Below, one piece after another: positions 1 through 6,671 of a stretch of 14,367 nt of DNA. A program made the position numbers and the translations under genes. Source of the DNA: an uncultured Methylobacter sp. (lineage in GTDB: Bacteria > Pseudomonadota > Gammaproteobacteria > Methylococcales > Methylomonadaceae); NCBI GenBank assembly GCA_903831545.1, contig CAIKYI010000708.1, forward strand, positions 1-14,367. The letters run 5' to 3'. The first letter of the stretch is position 1, and every line of letters begins with the position of its first letter. The notes below the pieces were generated by a model. The model saw only the letters and a program-made list of their open reading frames with translations. It was not told the DNA's origin and made no database searches.

Positions 1-324
1 TGGAACATTGCCCATAAAGAAATTGATTTAAAAAACTGGCGTGGAAATAAAAAAAACTCCGGCTTTTTACCAGAAGAAAGAGCCTGGCTTGATCAGTTAT
101 TTTCCGAGAATAAATGGATTGACGCCTTTCGACTCATTAATCATGATTCAGAACAATATACTTGGTGGTCAAACAGAGGCCAAGCCTGGACAAATAATGT
201 AGGCTGGCGTATTGATTACCAAATCATCAGTCCGTCTCTCAAAGATTGCGTAACAGCAGCCTCAATCTATAAAGACCAACGCTTTTCTGATCACGCTCCA
301 CTCATCATAGATTACGAGTTTTAA
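1..324 (+). CDS. xth: Exodeoxyribonuclease III, C-terminal part (partial)
   Basis: The reading frame is open from the first base and stops at TAA 322-324, giving the last 107 residues. It belongs to the exonuclease III / AP endonuclease family, which incises DNA at abasic sites and removes nucleotides 3'->5' during base-excision repair in the cytoplasm. Visible family landmarks are the GD-W/L-NIAH element (WNIAHKEIDL at the very start, containing the catalytic Asn), the FLPEERAWLD segment, the GWRIDYQ strand and the terminal SDHAPLIIDYEF, which holds the catalytic Asp-His pair. The DLKNWRGNKKNSGF insert resembles the ExoA-like form found in many beta- and gammaproteobacteria. The N-terminal half lies outside the window. 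A terminator hairpin follows 20 bases downstream, so this gene is not co-transcribed with the next one. Confidence 0.93.
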   Translation, partial: WNIAHKEIDLKNWRGNKKNSGFLPEERAWLDQLFSENKWIDAFRLINHDSEQYTWWSNRGQAWTNNVGWRIDYQIISPSLKDCVTAASIYKDQRFSDHAPLIIDYEF

Positions 325-344
325 TCTTGATATTTGCGTATAGC

Positions 345-376
345 TGGGTATTAGTTCAAAATGCCCAACGTTTTTT
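345..376 (+). terminator. Intrinsic terminator after xth
   Basis: An 8-bp stem, TGGGTATT (345-352) with AATGCCCA (360-367) including one G-T wobble, encloses a 7-base loop. After AACG comes a run of six T (371-376). It lies just past the exonuclease stop codon and before the permease gene, so it should end the xth transcript. No convincing sigma70 promoter for the following operon was found between here and 405. Confidence 0.6.
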
Positions 377-405
377 GATAAGTTGCCCATAACCGTAAAT
401 CCTCA

Positions 406-1761
406 ATGACCAAACCCATTCACTTAAGACAATTTGCTTCACGCACTCGTCAATGGTTAATCATGGCGCTTGGCTTTTTAATGACTTTTGGGCTTGTTTT
501 ATTGAGTAGCCTTGAAACAACTCTCAATATTAGCGGCTGGAGCAGTGGCTTCATCCACCCTTTACACGGTGGCGACCACCTACTCACCATGCTTGCTGTG
601 GGCATTTGGGCCGCTCAATTACGAGGCTCGGCAATTTGGTTATTACCCCTCACTTTTGTCGGTGTAATGAGTCTGGGAGGTTTGGCGGGTGCAGCAGGGC
701 TCTTAATTCCGGGCGCTGAGCCCATTATTTTGCTTTCCTGCCTGGTTTTTTGCGTTCTTATTATTCGCAGAATCCGCTTCAGCAATCAAACCAATCTTTT
801 AATAGTCGCTTTCTTTGCCTTTTTTCACGGCTTTGCCCACGGGCAGGAAATTTCAACATCTGCAAGCCTGATTTCTTATACTTTAGGGTTCATGGTTGCT
901 ACACTGCTGTTACACGGCGCAGGCATTCTGGTTGTACGTCTACTTGTAGTCTTTTTCGCATTTTTTATCAGCTATTTAGCACACGCACAACCCACAAGTG
1001 ATGCTGTAGCTAATAAATATAACGCACTGACCACATCAAAAGAATTTATTTCGCCTTCCCACTCAACATTGCCCGATAACCAAAGCTATCAAAATTTTTT
1101 GTTTATCGACGAAAATAATACCAAACACCGACTCCCAAAACTGGATCACTTCAACATTAGGCCGCATAGCTCTGAACCTGCGAATAATTACTTGACCCAA
1201 GCCAAGGATGAAATTAGTAATATTATATTTAATGCAGCTTCATATCTGGCAATTAATCATCAGACTGGCATTCACTTTCTAACTAACGGCGTTGGCCTGA
1301 CTTCACCGCCATACACATTGATGCCAAACACTATTCCTCGCTTTTACACTGCAAGTTCGGTTTGTCACGCTTCAGAATATACTGCCATTAATGGCATCCA
1401 GCCTTTAATAACGCGCCTCGGCTTAAAGCCACCTCATTTTCTTTATTCTCCAGCCACGAGTTTACTAACTAATGGCAAAGGCGCAACTTCACCGCCTTTT
1501 GTAAACACATTCCCTGCTGTTACCTCATTCGCTCTAAATGATATTGTATTTAGCAATTCGTTCTCCGTTAAAAATTTCATCCCGCTGTCATCATCCGACA
1601 GCAACATTTTATTTTCCAACAAGTCTTTAGCTGCAGGAATGCAATCTTATGCGTCCTTATGCCTTTTACTATTGCCTTACAAATCTCACTTGACCGACAA
1701 AATAATTCGTCAGCCACTTCTAAAACTTTCTACAATTCACTTAAGCAGAGAAACAACATGA
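406..1761 (+). CDS. HupE/UreJ-family metal permease with a long novel C-terminal extension
   Basis: Residues 1-193 match the HupE/UreJ family of small inner-membrane permeases linked to nickel or cobalt uptake. Landmarks are the first membrane segment (about 18-36), the signature GFIHPLHGGDHLL at 48-60 with His51, His54, Asp57 and His58, a second metal-like cluster FHGFAHGQE (140-148) and LLHGAG (168-173). Family members normally end after about 190-200 residues. Here the last membrane segment (177-191) ends in LAHA-QPTSD, which looks like a signal-peptidase site. About 255 further residues follow, rich in Asn, Ser, Thr and Pro, with a duplicated motif, LTNGVGLTSPP (292-302) and LTNGKGATSPP (354-364). 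I do not recognise this extension. The start at 406 lacks a clear Shine-Dalgarno; Met20 is an alternative. The stop overlaps the start of the next gene (ATGA), so the permease and the outer-membrane receptor are probably made together. Confidence 0.8.
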   Translation: MTKPIHLRQFASRTRQWLIMALGFLMTFGLVLLSSLETTLNISGWSSGFIHPLHGGDHLLTMLAVGIWAAQLRGSAIWLLPLTFVGVMSLGGLAGAAGLLIPGAEPIILLSCLVFCVLIIRRIRFSNQTNLLIVAFFAFFHGFAHGQEISTSASLISYTLGFMVATLLLHGAGILVVRLLVVFFAFFISYLAHAQPTSDAVANKYNALTTSKEFISPSHSTLPDNQSYQNFLFIDENNTKHRLPKLDHFNIRPHSSEPANNYLTQAKDEISNIIFNAASYLAINHQTGIHFLTNGVGLTSPPYTLMPNTIPRFYTASSVCHASEYTAINGIQPLITRLGLKPPHFLYSPATSLLTNGKGATSPPFVNTFPAVTSFALNDIVFSNSFSVKNFIPLSSSDSNILFSNKSLAAGMQSYASLCLLLLPYKSHLTDKIIRQPLLKLSTIHLSRETT

Positions 1762-4010
1762 GAAAATCACAACTAAATATCCCGCACATTCTTTCCTGCA
1801 AACCACAAACGCAAAGCTTGCAGAGAGCAGGAATGGCCATATTTGCCTGCTCAGTTATGCTTAGTTATTCTGACATTACTCTAGCCGCTGCCATTATTGA
1901 TGTTAAAACTGCCGGAGGCACAACAGAAACCACGGAAAAGAAACCAGCATCAAAAGGTTTAAATAATGCTAAGCCAAAGGCCAGTAAAAACGACACGGTT
2001 GAACTTGAAGATATGGTCGTGAATACAGAACGCGCAGACTCCCTTGTGGGTATTGCAAGCAGCGCCTCACAAGGTAACGTAGGGCAAGAACAATTAAAAT
2101 ATCGCCCGGTAACACGCCCAAGTGAAATTTTAGAAACCGTACCCGGTTTGATTTCAAGTCAACACAGCGGTGAAGGTAAAGCTAGCCAATATTATCTTCG
2201 CGGTTTTAATCTCGATCATGGCACAGATTTTTTAACGCAAGTCGATGGCGTCCCGGTAAACCTTGGCTCACATTCACACGGCCAAGGCTGGATGGATACA
2301 AATTTTTTAATTCCCGAAATGATTAAAACCATCAACTATCAAAAGGGCAATTATTACGCAGAAAATGGTGACTTTTCCAGCACGGGTGCGGCGAATATTC
2401 TGTATTTTAGCGATCTTCCTGAACACACGGTGAAATTCACCGGGGGTAGTTTTGACTACTACCGTGGCTTAGTTATGGGCTCAAAAAAACTCGGTGATGG
2501 TAATTTGGTGTATGCCGGCGAAACAGTTCATAACGGTGGCCCTTGGACCGTGAGCAATGATTATATGAAGTTCAACGGCGTTCTAAAATATAGCGAAGAA
2601 CACGGCAATCATGGCTGGAGTTTAACCGGCATGGCTTATAAAGCCGATTGGAAATCAACAGACCAGATTCCTTTACGTGCCATCACCAATGGCACTATTG
2701 ATCGTTTTGGCAATATCGACCCCACCGATGGCGGCATGAGTCAACGCTATAGTTTAACGTCAGAATGGCATCGCCAAGACAATGATAGTAAAACCCAAAT
2801 CATGGCATATGGCTTGTATTCACAGCTTAATTTGTTTTCGAATTTTACCTATTTTATGGATGACCCCGTTAATGGCGATCAATTTGGACAACCTGATGAG
2901 CGTTTTGTGACCGGCACTAAAGCCACTCACACGATTTATCACAAATTGGGCCGATTTGATTCGGAAAGCACTTTTGGTTTGCAATTTAGAAACGACAACA
3001 TCGACAACGCTTTATTGAAAACAAAAGCTCAACATATATTAGATATAACCAGAAATGACACGACTTGGGTAAGTAGCTTAAGTCCATATTTTGACAATAA
3101 AACAACCTGGACAAATTGGTTACGAACCGATGTCGGTCTTCGTTTTGACGGTTATCGTTTTAATGTGAGCAAAAGCAATCAAGCTGCAAATAATGGCACA
3201 GCCTACGATGGTATTGTCAGTCCAAAAGCGGGTATCGTTTTGGGGCCTTGGGCAGAAACCGAATTTTATTTAAACGGTGGTTTAGGGTTTCACAGTAATG
3301 ACGGACGCGGCATAAATACACACGTTGATCCAAAGACAGGTAGCACAACCGATGCGGATGGTAACCCGATTAAACCAGCCGTACCGCTTGCGCGCACTTA
3401 CGGAGCAGAAGTGGGTGTACGTAGTAATTGGGTGAAAGGTTTAAACAGCACCCTATCCGTTTGGTGGCTCGATATTGATTCTGAACTGTTATTCGTCGGT
3501 GATGCCGGATCTACCGAGGCAAGTCATCCTAGTCGCCGTTATGGTATTGAATCAGCCAACTATTATTCACCAACAAACTGGCTGACATTTGATGCTGATT
3601 TAAGCTTTTCAAAAGCGCGTTTCCAAGGCCATCCAGCAGAGGGAAGCCATATTCCTGGCTCTGTTGAAACAGTAATTGCCTCAGGCGCGACGTTTCATGA
3701 TGTATTTGGAGGATTTTATGGCGGTCCTCGATTACGTTATTTTGGTCCACGCGCATTAATTGAAGATAACAGCGTGCGATCAAAGGAAACATTGATGCTC
3801 TCGGCTATGCTCGGCTATGAATTCAACAAACAGTGGAAGTTGCAAGCGGAGGCTTTCAATTTATTGGGTAGAAAAGACAGTGGAATTGATTATTACTATG
3901 GGTCCTGCTTGAAAACAGATACTTCGTGCCCAATCGGTGGCAACCAAGATATTCACCTCCATCCAGTCGAACCACTCAGTTTTAGAATGACAATATCAAC
4001 TTCATTCTAA
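1758..4010 (+). CDS. TonB-dependent outer-membrane receptor, probable metal or metal-complex uptake
   Basis: This 750-residue protein is a TonB-dependent receptor, which imports a ligand across the outer membrane using TonB energy. The start at 1758 is preferred over an in-frame ATG at 1659: it overlaps the upstream stop as ATGA and places a signal peptide (hydrophobic 24-37, cleavage near TLA-A, residue 43) at the N-terminus. A Lys/Thr-rich linker (50-80) and a TonB-box-like stretch VELEDMVV (81-88) precede the plug (about 95-215), which contains RPSEILETVPG, YYLRGF and QVDGVPVN. The rest is beta-barrel ending in Phe750, as usual for these proteins. Candidate metal ligands are GSHSHGQGW in the plug (170-178) and IHLHPVEP near the end (732-739). 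Cys717 and Cys724 are the only cysteines of the mature protein. The permease partner upstream suggests a metal substrate, but the ligand is not proven. Confidence 0.88.
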   Translation: MRKSQLNIPHILSCKPQTQSLQRAGMAIFACSVMLSYSDITLAAAIIDVKTAGGTTETTEKKPASKGLNNAKPKASKNDTVELEDMVVNTERADSLVGIASSASQGNVGQEQLKYRPVTRPSEILETVPGLISSQHSGEGKASQYYLRGFNLDHGTDFLTQVDGVPVNLGSHSHGQGWMDTNFLIPEMIKTINYQKGNYYAENGDFSSTGAANILYFSDLPEHTVKFTGGSFDYYRGLVMGSKKLGDGNLVYAGETVHNGGPWTVSNDYMKFNGVLKYSEEHGNHGWSLTGMAYKADWKSTDQIPLRAITNGTIDRFGNIDPTDGGMSQRYSLTSEWHRQDNDSKTQIMAYGLYSQLNLFSNFTYFMDDPVNGDQFGQPDERFVTGTKATHTIYHKLGRFDSESTFGLQFRNDNIDNALLKTKAQHILDITRNDTTWVSSLSPYFDNKTTWTNWLRTDVGLRFDGYRFNVSKSNQAANNGTAYDGIVSPKAGIVLGPWAETEFYLNGGLGFHSNDGRGINTHVDPKTGSTTDADGNPIKPAVPLARTYGAEVGVRSNWVKGLNSTLSVWWLDIDSELLFVGDAGSTEASHPSRRYGIESANYYSPTNWLTFDADLSFSKARFQGHPAEGSHIPGSVETVIASGATFHDVFGGFYGGPRLRYFGPRALIEDNSVRSKETLMLSAMLGYEFNKQWKLQAEAFNLLGRKDSGIDYYYGSCLKTDTSCPIGGNQDIHLHPVEPLSFRMTISTSF

Positions 4011-4026
4011 ACAATAGAAATAATAC

Positions 4027-4062
4027 AAAAACGTTACTGATTTACTAATCGGTTTCGTTTTT
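4027..4062 (+). terminator. Intrinsic terminator of the permease-receptor operon
   Basis: Outer arms AAAAACG (4027-4033) and CGTTTTT (4056-4062) and inner arms ACTGATT (4036-4042) and AATCGGT (4047-4053, one G-T wobble) form an interrupted stem with a TACT loop, ending in five T. It starts 17 bases after the receptor stop codon. Confidence 0.65.
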
Positions 4063-4308
4063 ACAAATTACAGAAACTGCAATGTTACTTTGCATAATTC
4101 CTACACCAATGGGAATTTATAGTGACCTCTTAAATCAAAAAGTTGATAAATGACACCATTAAAACCACTATAACGACATTAAATTACGCTTTTTATTTCT
4201 ACAAGCCATCACTTTATCAACGAAGATATTTATAATTGAAGAGCCAGCTAATTTTTACAAAATCATTACTAATAACAACTATGGTATTTAGCTTCAATTT
4301 TCACACAC
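4063..4308. other. Gene-free intergenic stretch
   Basis: This AT-rich stretch lies between the convergent terminators of the receptor operon and the - strand genes. I see no open frame with a ribosome site, no repeat array and no tRNA-like structure in it. Confidence 0.5.
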
Positions 4309-4340
4309 AAAAAAGCCCCGTTAAACTTTAACGAGGCTTT
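4309..4340 (-). terminator. Intrinsic terminator for the - strand helical-protein gene
   Basis: Arms at 4312-4324 and 4328-4340 form a 13-position stem with a 3-base loop. The single C-A mismatch on the + strand becomes a G-U wobble on the - strand, where the stem is followed by six T (A4309-A4314). It is therefore built for - strand transcripts, about 120 bases after the stop of the gene at 4461-4847. Confidence 0.7.
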
Positions 4341-4422
4341 AAATACTTTAATATGACGTCAGTTCAGTTATATGTAAGAATAAAAGTAAAATCTTATCAA
4401 ATATACTGCCTAATCGGTCAGA

Positions 4423-4460
4423 TTAATTATCTGCTTCTTGTTAAAGAAGCAGATAATTAA
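4423..4460 (-). repeat. Perfect 17-bp inverted repeat abutting a stop codon
   Basis: TTAATTATCTGCTTCTT (4423-4439) and its exact complement (4444-4460) are separated by GTTA. The right arm ends one base before the stop codon (4461-4463) of the - strand gene. There is no T-run, so it is more likely an mRNA 3'-end stabiliser or a helper upstream of the true terminator at 4309-4340 than a terminator itself. Confidence 0.7.
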
Positions 4461-4847
4461 TTACAATATGCTTTTTAATGCTAAGAAAGCTTTTTGTGCA
4501 TCTCTTAACTCTTGCTCTGCTTCTTGTCTGGCGCCGTCTTTCAAGTGTGCACGTGCAGCTTTAAGTTTGCTATGAACTTTATCACGTGAAGCAAATACTT
4601 TATCGCTTGCATTGATTTCTTTACTTGCTGCCAACACGTCTTTGATAAGCTCAGAAACTTTATCTGCATCTTCTCCCTTAGTCAGCGCTTCAAGAGCCAC
4701 ACCTACTTTAGCTGCAACCATATCAATGGCATCAGCAGGAGCATAAGTAATTCGACCAGCATCAACTTCTGCCATTACTGAAGTTGAAACAGCCCCCATA
4801 GAAGCAGTGATACAAAAAGCTAATGCAATTTTTTTTAAATTTTTCAT
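4461..4847 (-). CDS. Small exported helical protein (paralogue of the 5151-5546 product)
   Basis: This 128-residue protein has a clear signal peptide (KNLKK then hydrophobic 7-22, cleavage after VMA at 24-26), so it should be periplasmic. The mature part is charged, Ala/Lys-rich and almost entirely predicted helix, in two helix-turn-helix units with Gly-centred turns: ALEALTKGEDADKVSELIKD (51-70) and ARAHLKDGARQEAEQELRDA (98-117). From residue 67 it aligns with the neighbouring product with one gap (L-x-x-D, KE, K-x-x-x-KLK, R landmarks), so the two genes are a duplicated pair. The architecture recalls the Nitrosomonas small metal-binding protein SmbP, but the many His residues of SmbP are missing (only two His). 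A Shine-Dalgarno GAGGA lies at 4857-4861. Function unknown; a stress or metal-related periplasmic role is possible. Confidence 0.82.
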   Translation of the reverse strand: MKNLKKIALAFCITASMGAVSTSVMAEVDAGRITYAPADAIDMVAAKVGVALEALTKGEDADKVSELIKDVLAASKEINASDKVFASRDKVHSKLKAARAHLKDGARQEAEQELRDAQKAFLALKSIL

Positions 4848-5150
4848 GGTTTTAAGTCCTCAAGTTATTTTTATTTTAAAATTTATTGGCAAACTATATT
4901 ATCATCAAAAGATGCAGCTATGAATTTACACTACCCTCTTAATATTTTTAAAAGGGTAATAGCAAATCGTTCAACAGCTTATTAACAAACTTAGGTTTCG
5001 AGTGCAATTTACGCTCGTAAATTTCATTTTATACCTTAGTAACCCTGTAGGGTCAAAAACTTTTATTATTTAAATTTAATCTATAAATAGAAAGCGCCAA
5101 CTTCTTGCTGTCAGCACTTAATTAAATAATTGATTATGGACTGCTTTATT
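4848..5150 (-). other. Intergenic region with three hairpins between the two paralogues
   Basis: There is no gene here. Besides the Shine-Dalgarno for the gene ending at 4847, it holds three dyads: TACCCT/AGGGTA (4932-4937 with 4953-4958), CGAGTG/CGCTCG (4999-5004 with 5012-5017, one wobble) and ACCCT-GT-AGGGT (5042-5053). None has a downstream T-run on the - strand. They may belong to a structured 5' leader. A possible -10 (GATAAT on the - strand near 4900-4905) has no good -35 partner. Confidence 0.45.
5086..5119 (-). terminator. Possible intrinsic terminator of the 5151-5546 gene
   Basis: On the - strand AAGTGC (5119-5114) pairs with GCGCTT (5097-5092) with one G-U wobble. An inner CAGC/GTTG pairing leaves a three-base bulge. 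TTTCTATTTAT follows, a weak T-rich tail. It lies about 30 bases after the stop codon. Confidence 0.4.
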
Positions 5151-5546
5151 TTAGTGTGCTGCGTCGTACACTTTTTTCATTTCTGCATAGATAGCTAACG
5201 CTTCATTTAATGCAGCCAATGCTTTTGCATTATCATTACCAATGAAAGCATCACGAGTAATTTTTAATTTATCCTGTAATTTTTGACGAGTGCGCTCTGT
5301 TTGCTCATAACGAAATTCTTTTTGAGCTTGACGAGCGTCATTCAAAAGTTGTTGGATTTGATCATGATCACCGCCATTTTCCAGCAAACTTTTAGCTTCC
5401 AGCATTTTAGATTCAGTCAGCTTACCAGCACCTTCAACAACAGCATTTAAATCTTTTTTCTCTTCCTTTGAAAAAGCTGCTGAAGACACTGCTAACATAG
5501 ATACAGTCATAACAACAGAAACGGCAATTTTATTAAATAACTTCAT
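5151..5546 (-). CDS. Small exported helical protein (paralogue of the 4461-4847 product)
   Basis: This 131-residue protein has an N-terminal signal peptide (KLFNK, hydrophobic 7-24, probable cleavage near SSAAFS-K, residue 26). The mature part is highly charged and helical, with two helical hairpins: EAKSLLENGGDHDQIQQLLN (50-69) and RDAFIGNDNAKALAALNEAL (98-117). It contains no cysteine in the mature part and only two His, one in GGDHDQ (His61) and one at the C-terminus. Residues 67-98 align with the paralogue at the same positions within one residue. Shine-Dalgarno AAGGAT (5557-5552) sits five bases before the ATG. The SUMF1 gene terminator lies just upstream, so this gene is likely transcribed separately. 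I know no named family that fits; an SmbP-like four-helix bundle is the nearest structural analogy, from memory. Confidence 0.82.
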   Translation of the reverse strand: MKLFNKIAVSVVMTVSMLAVSSAAFSKEEKKDLNAVVEGAGKLTESKMLEAKSLLENGGDHDQIQQLLNDARQAQKEFRYEQTERTRQKLQDKLKITRDAFIGNDNAKALAALNEALAIYAEMKKVYDAAH

Positions 5547-5626
5547 TTTTAATCCTTAGTGGTGGTTTGGTTAAATATTTATTCAACTTTATATATTTAC
5601 GAAATGTAGAACAAAAGACATTTAAC

Positions 5627-5655
5627 AAAAAAAATGACTGTTGCCGACAGGCATT
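5627..5655 (-). terminator. Intrinsic terminator of the SUMF1-domain gene
   Basis: On the - strand the arms AATG-c-CTGT and ACAG-t-CATT (5655-5647 and 5641-5633) enclose loop CGGCA and are followed at once by eight T (A5627-A5634). It lies about 115 bases after the stop at 5772, and upstream of the 5151-5546 gene, separating the two transcripts. Confidence 0.65.
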
Positions 5656-5771
5656 TTAGCACAGATTCTGCTTCAGTAAAGCTCGCCTAATAAATACGGG
5701 GCGCCATCACTGCGCCAAACCACCAGCAACAAAAAAATGTTACATTTAAGCTGGATAATTTTAGTAGCCGA

Positions 5772-6551
5772 CTATCGAATCTCTCTCAATACCCGGAATC
5801 CAATATCATTGGTCCGACTACTGGGTAAACCACTGTAACGCAAGGCTGAACGCAAATTAACAGCCTTCCCTACCCAACTGCCACCTCGATAAACGCGATA
5901 CTGACCAACATCAGGCCCCATAGGATTTTTCTCAGGACTTTTTTGGTAATAATTTGGCTCATACCAGTCCTGCACCCACTCCCAAACATTGCCGTGCATG
6001 TCGAACAATCCCCATGGATTAGGTTTTTTTTGACCGACTTCGTGACTTCCTCCACCATAACCTTCATTGCCAAACCAAGCGTATTCAATTAAATCCTTTG
6101 GCTTACCTCCAAATGAGTAAAGACCTGTACTGCCTGCTCTGGCGGAGTACTCCCACTCCGCTTCACTAGGAAGCCGATAAGCGCTGCCACCTTCCTTTTC
6201 ATTTAAATGCTTAATAAACTCTTGGGCATCATTCCAGCTAACTTTATCTACAGGTTTATAAAAAGCCTTAAATTTACTTGGATTAGTCCCCATTACATCT
6301 TCCCATTGCTTCTGCGTGACTTCTGTTTCACCCAGATAAAACGGTTTTTCAATGCAGACACGGTGCTGAGGTAATTCAATAGGGCTACTTTCTTTGAGTT
6401 CAATATCTCGGCCCATCAAAAAACAGCCCGCCTCAATTCTGACAAACCGAATACCTGCAAAAGCTTTGTAATCAACTGCAAGTGCGGATTGACAAAATAC
6501 GGCACTCATAGCAAAACCAAAACCAACTCTGAAATTTTTATTAAGCTTCAT
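5772..6551 (-). CDS. Exported SUMF1 / formylglycine-generating-enzyme-fold protein, catalytic cysteines absent
   Basis: This 259-residue protein has a signal peptide (cleavage after SALA, 22-25) and then a complete SUMF1 (FGE-sulfatase) domain from about 33 to the end. Landmarks are GCFLMG (42-47), YLGETEVTQKQW (72-83), VSWNDAQEF (104-112), RLPSEAEWEYSARAG (126-140), GLFDMHGNVWEWVQDW (181-196), RGGSW (222-226) and GFRV (251-254). True formylglycine-generating enzymes carry a copper-binding Cys pair between RGGSW and the GFR motif. Here that segment, VGKAVNLRSALR, has no Cys, so formylglycine formation by the known mechanism is unlikely. Cys43 and Cys66 are the only mature cysteines. Relatives without the Cys pair include lectin-like, chaperone-like and NirV-type proteins. 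Shine-Dalgarno AAGGGAAG (6565-6558) supports the start. It is divergent from the propeller lipoprotein gene. Role unknown. Confidence 0.88.
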   Translation of the reverse strand: MKLNKNFRVGFGFAMSAVFCQSALAVDYKAFAGIRFVRIEAGCFLMGRDIELKESSPIELPQHRVCIEKPFYLGETEVTQKQWEDVMGTNPSKFKAFYKPVDKVSWNDAQEFIKHLNEKEGGSAYRLPSEAEWEYSARAGSTGLYSFGGKPKDLIEYAWFGNEGYGGGSHEVGQKKPNPWGLFDMHGNVWEWVQDWYEPNYYQKSPEKNPMGPDVGQYRVYRGGSWVGKAVNLRSALRYSGLPSSRTNDIGFRVLREIR

Positions 6552-6608
6552 AATGACTTCCCTTATTGAATTGTGAATTAAGCGTACTCAATGCAGCTGC
6601 TGATTAAT

Positions 6609-6629
6609 ATTATATATTAACAGTGTTAA
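6609..6629 (-). promoter_or_regulatory. Perfect TATAAT -10 with an adjoining operator-like palindrome
   Basis: On the - strand TATAAT (6614-6609) is an exact sigma70 -10 for the SUMF1-domain gene, about 60 bases before its start codon. Immediately upstream lies the perfect dyad TTAACA-G-TGTTAA (6617-6629), placed where it would overlap the spacer between -35 and -10. No good -35 is seen, which fits a promoter needing an activator or controlled by a repressor. The divergent gene at 6672 could share this site. Confidence 0.4.
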
Positions 6630-6671
6630 ACTAAATGCATCCCCATCAATATTAAGCAGTATTTTATAATA

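Noticed and set aside
325..405. Promoter candidates for the permease-receptor operon (TTGATA at 327 and at 375)
   Set aside because: The first lies before the xth terminator and pairs with a poor -10; the second has no -10 at 15-19 bases. Repeated TGCCCA at 362 and 384 is too short to call an operator.
1659..1757. Upstream ATG for the TonB-dependent receptor
   Set aside because: It would add 33 residues ahead of the signal peptide and overlap the permease gene by 103 bases; the ATGA start at 1758 explains both.
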